A DNA stretch of 64,000 nt from Perlabentimonas sp041656735 (GTDB lineage: Bacteria > Bacteroidota > Bacteroidia > Bacteroidales > Tenuifilaceae), in assembly GCA_041656735.1 (NCBI GenBank), contig JBBACY010000008.1:27679-91678 (forward strand), written 5' to 3'. This document shows positions 59,740 to 64,000 of the stretch, piece by piece. The position numbers were made by a program, and so were the translations under genes. A model generated the notes under the pieces. That model saw only the letters and a program-made list of their open reading frames with translations. It was not told the origin of the DNA and ran no database searches. How positions within the stretch are numbered: position 1 is the first letter of the stretch; the number at the start of each line of letters is the position of its first letter.

Positions 59740-61068
59740 TTACTTGTTACTGCTAATTTTTTGAAAACCCACTATCCTGTCGAACCTTGAACCTAGCGGT
59801 TTGTAGTACACCAAAATGGTGTAAGCGTTTTCCGTTTCAAAGTAATTTCCCTCAAAATACGAAATATCAACCTTGGCGCTTGCTTCATTAGCTACTAGGT
59901 ACCGGTAGTTGTAGGCACCCTGCTTAAGTAGCAGCCTTAGCTCGTAGGTGTTTCGTTCGGGGTTAAAGTTCATTTTGTATTGTGGGCTTAGTTGGCATCC
60001 AGTAAATTCGCCAAATAGGTAAACGCTTTTCCCTTCATCCAGCTCCATTGCGGGTCGCAGCGTAAAGTAAACCCAGGCGTAGTCGGCTTCAATGTGGCTT
60101 TGGGTGCTTCGTTCGAGGTTTATTATGTATTTTCCGTTAAAATCGGGGTAGTAGCTGTAACGATACCGGCTTCGACTATTGTCAGCATTAAGCTGCACGT
60201 GAAACTCGCCAGTAGCATAGTCGATAGTGCGAATGCCCTGCCCAAAATAGCGTAAGTTTTTGGTGTCAAAAAGTCTAAACTCATTTCCACCATCAAAAAT
60301 TAGCCCGTCGGGTTTAGAGTAGTCAATTTCATTCCCGCTAAAATGCACAGGGTCTATTTTGGTATGGCAACCCTGCGAGAGCTGGTTTTGACAAACTACC
60401 GTTTTTAGCTCGCTATGCGGGTTTATTACCCTGACGCCCTTTGTTTGAACTTTCAGGTTTAGCTGCTGACTAGTTAATCGTTTTTCTCCACCCGATGGCT
60501 GCTTTATGCTGGCTGAAATTACAACCAACGGCTCGTACACAAAAAATCTGCGTTGCAAAATTATGTTCTCGGGCTCGTACGTGTCAAAAATTTTAATTAG
60601 GTAGTTACCCGATATTTTCAGCTTCACATCATCGTTTGGTAGCTCCAATTTGCAGTGCAAATAGCTGTTTACCGTTCCGGTGGAGTAGGAGTAGTTGCGA
60701 ATTTCGTTCACTTCAAACCCCTCAATGTAATCATTTAAAAAAAGCGAAGATGGATTCCAATCCGCATCACAATGAGAAATTGAATACGAGTAGTTGCCAG
60801 GTGTTTCCGCCAAGTCATCAAAAAGTAGAACCACTTTATCGGGGCTATTTAGCTCAATTATTGGGTCCGATAGCTCCCATCCTAGCTTGTGTAGTTTTAT
60901 TGATTTTATTGTTGATGAGTTGCAAAATTCGTGTGTGTTATTATCATTTACCCCTATGGTAAAGGCGCTAGCGTTATGGGTAGAGAAAATACCATACACC
61001 AAAATGGTTACTGTTAGAGGCCAGAAAATGCTTCTGGTCTGGTTCCTCACTAGTTTGAAAATATGCAT
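59740..61068 (-). CDS. T9SS plug-domain protein (DUF5103)
   Basis: A protein of about 442 residues matching the DUF5103 / type IX plug protein family: FDDLAETPGNYSYSISHCDADWNPSSLFLNDYIEGF (N-terminal beta-sandwich with the diagnostic Y-x-HCDADW motif) and YVYFGEFTGCQLSPQYKMNFN-like strands later (SVYLFGEFTGCQLSPQYKMNF). In the solved T9SS translocon a Plug subunit closes the SprA pore. The signal segment (IFWPLTVTILVYGIFSTHNASA) favours the ATG at 61068 over one 13 codons upstream. Fits the PorD and T9SS cargo genes elsewhere in the window. Confidence 0.88.
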   Translation of the reverse strand: MHIFKLVRNQTRSIFWPLTVTILVYGIFSTHNASAFTIGVNDNNTHEFCNSSTIKSIKLHKLGWELSDPIIELNSPDKVVLLFDDLAETPGNYSYSISHCDADWNPSSLFLNDYIEGFEVNEIRNYSYSTGTVNSYLHCKLELPNDDVKLKISGNYLIKIFDTYEPENIILQRRFFVYEPLVVISASIKQPSGGEKRLTSQQLNLKVQTKGVRVINPHSELKTVVCQNQLSQGCHTKIDPVHFSGNEIDYSKPDGLIFDGGNEFRLFDTKNLRYFGQGIRTIDYATGEFHVQLNADNSRSRYRYSYYPDFNGKYIINLERSTQSHIEADYAWVYFTLRPAMELDEGKSVYLFGEFTGCQLSPQYKMNFNPERNTYELRLLLKQGAYNYRYLVANEASAKVDISYFEGNYFETENAYTILVYYKPLGSRFDRIVGFQKISSNK

Positions 61069-61107
61069 AGGACTTATCGTGTTTTTTACAGTAACGAAAA
61101 TAGGCAA

Positions 61108-61487
61108 TATAAATTACTGTTGAGGTTGATTCTTTAGGTTTTTGTGTTTTTTCTTTTTGTGTTTTCGAGAGTCTACAAACACTATGTTGCACAATGACTG
61201 AGATTCTCGAAGTGGCTGAAAAAATCAGCACACAGAGTAAATGTTAAAATTCGCTTTCCACAGTAGCATTCTAATGAGCACAGCGAACGGCAAAGAAATC
61301 TTTTTTACTACAAAAACCGATACTCAGTTTTTTTTGCTAACATTTTTATTATTTCTTTGTTATTGAATTATAGTTTATTACCCAGCAAAAAACTTAAAAA
61401 CTTGCAGCTTTTTGCAGAAGTTTGCACATTAATACGTGTTCATTGCTATATTTGTGTTTTTTTACTCATTAAGAGTAATGTTTTTTT
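61108..61487. other. Intergenic region between divergent plug and nqrA genes
   Basis: About 400 bp, AT-rich, no coding ORF with convincing composition; short ORFs on both strands lack start context or motifs. Contains the nqrA promoter at its right end. No other structure is clear. Confidence 0.5.
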
Positions 61488-61495
61488 TACTTTTG
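61488..61495 (+). promoter_or_regulatory. Promoter -7 box of the nqr operon (TACTTTTG)
   Basis: Exact TAnnTTTG match 28 bp before the nqrA ATG. Confidence 0.65.
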
Positions 61496-61523
61496 TTGTT
61501 CAAATCAATAATAATTACAAGAT

Positions 61524-62882
61524 ATGCCAAAGGTATTTAAAATACGCAGAGGTTTAAATATTCCGATGAAGGGTGAAGCCGAGAAGGTTTTTACCCGAGC
61601 CGAATTGGCAGAGTTTTACGCGGTTAAACCAACTGATTTTCCAGGGCTAACCCCCAAACTTAGCGTAGCCGAGGGCGACAGGGTTAAGGTTGGAACTCCC
61701 CTGTTTTTCGATAAATTTAGACCCGAGGTTGTTTTTACATCACCTGTTAGCGGAGAAGTTCATCTTATTAAACGGGGCGAACGACGAAGAATTTTGGAGG
61801 TAATAGTAAAAACTGACAATTCGCAAGATTTTGAAGATTTCGGTCGAGGTAACCCTGCCGAAATGCTACCCAACCAAATTATCGACAAATTGCTTAAAGC
61901 AGGCCTTTGGCCCACAATTAGGCAACGTCCCTACTCAATTATAGCCAATCCAGAGCAAAAGCCAAAAGCCATATTTATTTCTGGTTTCGATACATCACCG
62001 CTAGCACCCGATATGGATTTTGCTGTAAAGGAGGAGGAGGAGTCGTTTAAAGCGGGTGTGGAGGCGTTAAAAAAGCTTACCGAGGGCGATGTAAACATTG
62101 GTCTCAATGCCGATTATCCGCCTAGTAGCGTGTTTACTAAGGTTAAAGGCGTTAAGCACAACTATTTCTCGGGGCCTCATCCCGTTGGCAATGTGGGCAT
62201 TCAAATACACCACGTTAACCCAATTAATAAGGGCGATGTTGTATGGGTGGTTAACCCCTTAGACGTTATAATTATTGGGCGTTTGTTCCTCAGAGGACTT
62301 TACGATGCCACTAAAGTTATAGCTTTGGCAGGCTCCGAAGTACTTAAACCTCGATATTTTATTGTTAAAACTGGGACTTCAATATCCAGTATTGTTGACA
62401 ATAATCTTGTTACTAAAGCCGAAGACCTTAGGTTTATTAGCGGTAATGTTCTCACTGGTGAGAAAATTGATTGCGATGGATTTTTAGGCTTTTACGATAA
62501 TATGGTATCGGTCATTCCCGAAGGGAATTACTATGAATTTATGGGTTGGATGACGCCAGGGTTTAAAAAGTATAGCTTTTCTTCAAGCTTCCTCTCCAAG
62601 TTACTACCACAAAAAAAGCATAGTTTCGATACTAACCTTCACGGAGGCGAGCGTGCCTACGTGGTTACGGGACAGTACGAAAAAGTTTTACCTATGAAAC
62701 TTTACCCAGTTCATCTTATTAAGGCCATACTGGCTAATGATATCGATAAGATGGAAAACCTTGGCATTTACGAGGTGGCCGAGGAAGATTTTGCTCTTTG
62801 CGAGTACGTTTGTACATCAAAAACCAATGTACAGTCAATTATTCGTGATGGTATAACTTTAATGATTAAAGAGTTGGGTTAA
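61524..62882 (+). CDS. nqrA: Na+-translocating NADH:quinone reductase subunit A
   Basis: Peripheral subunit of the sodium-pumping respiratory complex; it is the quinone-binding side. It has 452 residues, the family norm for Bacteroidota: FKIRRGLNIPMKGEAEKVF, ALKPTDFPGLTPKLSVAEGDRV-type N-domain (KPTDFPGLTPKLSVAEGDRVKVGTPLF), VFTSPVSGEV (biotinyl-lipoyl-like fold), IFISGFDTSPLAPDMDF and a late CEYVCTSKTNVQSIIRDGI. It is followed by nqrB after 52 bp. Confidence 0.97.
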   Translation: MPKVFKIRRGLNIPMKGEAEKVFTRAELAEFYAVKPTDFPGLTPKLSVAEGDRVKVGTPLFFDKFRPEVVFTSPVSGEVHLIKRGERRRILEVIVKTDNSQDFEDFGRGNPAEMLPNQIIDKLLKAGLWPTIRQRPYSIIANPEQKPKAIFISGFDTSPLAPDMDFAVKEEEESFKAGVEALKKLTEGDVNIGLNADYPPSSVFTKVKGVKHNYFSGPHPVGNVGIQIHHVNPINKGDVVWVVNPLDVIIIGRLFLRGLYDATKVIALAGSEVLKPRYFIVKTGTSISSIVDNNLVTKAEDLRFISGNVLTGEKIDCDGFLGFYDNMVSVIPEGNYYEFMGWMTPGFKKYSFSSSFLSKLLPQKKHSFDTNLHGGERAYVVTGQYEKVLPMKLYPVHLIKAILANDIDKMENLGIYEVAEEDFALCEYVCTSKTNVQSIIRDGITLMIKELG

Positions 62883-62934
62883 CGTTACGCTTAATCCGTT
62901 AGCCTTTTACTAAGCATAAAATAAACAATAAATA

Positions 62935-64000
62935 ATGAAAGCATTACGAAATATAATTGATAAGATTAAGCCAAATTTTGAGCGAGGAGGTAAGTTGGGT
63001 GCATTTCACTCCACTTTTGATGCCTTTGAAACGCTCCTTTTTGTGCCTAACAAGGTTACCCAAAAGGGGAGTCATATTCGAGACTTCATTGATATGAAGC
63101 GAACTATGATTATTGTGGTTATGGCTTTAACCCCTGCGTTACTATTCGGAATTTGGAACGTTGGCTACCAGAATGCTTTGGCCACTGGCGGTGATATGCT
63201 TTTTTGGCCATTGGTGCTTTATGGTTTGACAAAGGTATTGCCCATAATTGTTGTATCGTATTTGGTAGGTTTGGGTATTGAGTTTGCTTTTGCCCAAATT
63301 CGAAAACACGAGGTAAGCGAAGGCTTTTTGGTGTCTGGTATGCTTATCCCTCTAATTGTTCCTATCGACACTCCGCTTTGGATGATTGGGCTTGCCACTG
63401 CTTTTGCGGTAGTGATAGGTAAGGAGGTGTTCGGCGGGTCGGGTATGAATATTTTCAACCCCGCGTTACTGGCTAGAGCATTCCTCTTTTTTGCATACCC
63501 ATCACATATGAGTGGCGATTATGTGTGGGTTTCGGGTTTAACAAAAGGCGAGGGAATTATCGATGGCTTTTCAGGTGCAACCCCTTTGGCAAATGCTGCT
63601 TTAACGGGTACTGAGAATTTACCATCGGCTCTCGATATGTTTCTAGGGTTTATCCCTGGTTCAATCGGTGAAACATCCACCCTGGCAATTCTTATTGGGG
63701 CCATTATTCTTATCGCATCCGGAATAGGTAGTTGGAAAATTATGGTTTCAACAGTAGCCGGCGGCTTAGTAATGGGCTATATATTCAATATATTTTCCGT
63801 GAATCCTATTATGAATATTCCTCCATGGTATCACTTAATAATGGGTGGTTTTGCCTTTGGAGCCGTATTTATGGCTACCGACCCCGTAACCGGCTCACAA
63901 ACCGAGAAAGGGAAATGGATATATGGTTTCTTAATAGGTATACTAGCCGTGCTGGTTAGGGTGTTTAATCCAGCTTACCCCGAGGGCATGATGCTATCAA
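62935..64000 (+). CDS. nqrB: Na+-translocating NADH:quinone reductase subunit B (3' partial)
   Basis: Membrane subunit carrying covalent FMN and the sodium channel. The ATG is at 62935 (MKALRNIIDKIKPNFERGGK); 355 codons are visible before the window ends, of about 390-415. About eight transmembrane helices are seen. The FMN-binding Thr lies in the motif DGFSGATPLANAAL, and conserved VFGGSGMNIFNPALLARAFLFFAYP and FMATDPVTGSQTEKG are present. The remaining nqrCDEF genes should follow downstream. Confidence 0.96.
   Translation, partial: MKALRNIIDKIKPNFERGGKLGAFHSTFDAFETLLFVPNKVTQKGSHIRDFIDMKRTMIIVVMALTPALLFGIWNVGYQNALATGGDMLFWPLVLYGLTKVLPIIVVSYLVGLGIEFAFAQIRKHEVSEGFLVSGMLIPLIVPIDTPLWMIGLATAFAVVIGKEVFGGSGMNIFNPALLARAFLFFAYPSHMSGDYVWVSGLTKGEGIIDGFSGATPLANAALTGTENLPSALDMFLGFIPGSIGETSTLAILIGAIILIASGIGSWKIMVSTVAGGLVMGYIFNIFSVNPIMNIPPWYHLIMGGFAFGAVFMATDPVTGSQTEKGKWIYGFLIGILAVLVRVFNPAYPEGMMLS

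Noticed and set aside
61357..61557. Short plus-strand ORF before nqrA
   Set aside because: It overlaps the nqrA promoter and start; composition is that of AT-rich non-coding DNA.

Overview
The window is a chromosomal piece from a member of the Bacteroidota, most likely of the Bacteroidales or a related lineage. The evidence is a primary sigma factor of the short Bacteroidota type, many promoters with the matching TAnnTTTG -7 box, type IX secretion (T9SS) parts (a PorD-like protein, a plug-domain protein and a large T9SS cargo with a C-terminal sorting domain), a Bacteroidota-type RNA polymerase omega, a serine-palmitoyltransferase-like enzyme and an Na+-NQR operon. The genus cannot be assigned from sequence alone.

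Layout. 1-5.5 kb: the end of a receiver-like protein, htpG, a membrane-anchored protein, an aspartate aminotransferase and mltG. 5.7-13.3 kb (minus strand): a dipeptidyl peptidase IV and a three-gene surface operon (beta-barrel, 1362-residue T9SS cargo, lipoprotein). 14-17.2 kb: the translation operon thrS-infC-rpmI-rplT, in which infC starts at ATA. 17.3-20.4 kb: a SiaC-like protein, a Deg protease and rpoD. 20.4-26.4 kb (minus): fabI, then bamD-rpoZ-coaBC-porD-recN. 26.7-37.3 kb: an alpha-oxoamine synthase, a UbiA-family prenyltransferase, then one tight operon joining three leucine-catabolism-type enzymes (methylcrotonyl-CoA carboxylase beta, methylglutaconyl-CoA hydratase, acyl-CoA dehydrogenase) to HMG-CoA reductase and three mevalonate-pathway GHMP enzymes. 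A copy of the 3' end of the alpha-oxoamine synthase gene lies just after this block, so the block sits between direct repeats. 37.5-41.6 kb: a tricorn-like protease and a YgjV/GNAT-like membrane protein with divergent promoters.

41.7-58.4 kb is a mobile element of about 16.7 kb integrated into the 3' end of a tRNA-Leu(GAG) gene, bounded by a 14-bp att repeat. It has a complete tyrosine integrase, a two-gene integrase-coupled unit, small helix-turn-helix proteins, a replication module (DnaB helicase and a DnaD-like initiator), a small-terminase-like protein, a tape-measure protein, a tail-completion-like protein, a MuF-type head protein and a pentapeptide-repeat protein. Its ORFs are intact, but I see no large terminase, portal, major capsid, protease, sheath/tube or baseplate gene. 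It looks more like a phage satellite or a reduced phage-derived element than a whole prophage. A short motif, TTGCACCAC, recurs in its non-coding regions, often with 11-bp spacing, and may be its own regulatory or recombination site.

58.4-64 kb returns to the host chromosome: a TPR protein, a T9SS plug-domain protein, nqrA and the start of nqrB, which runs off the window.
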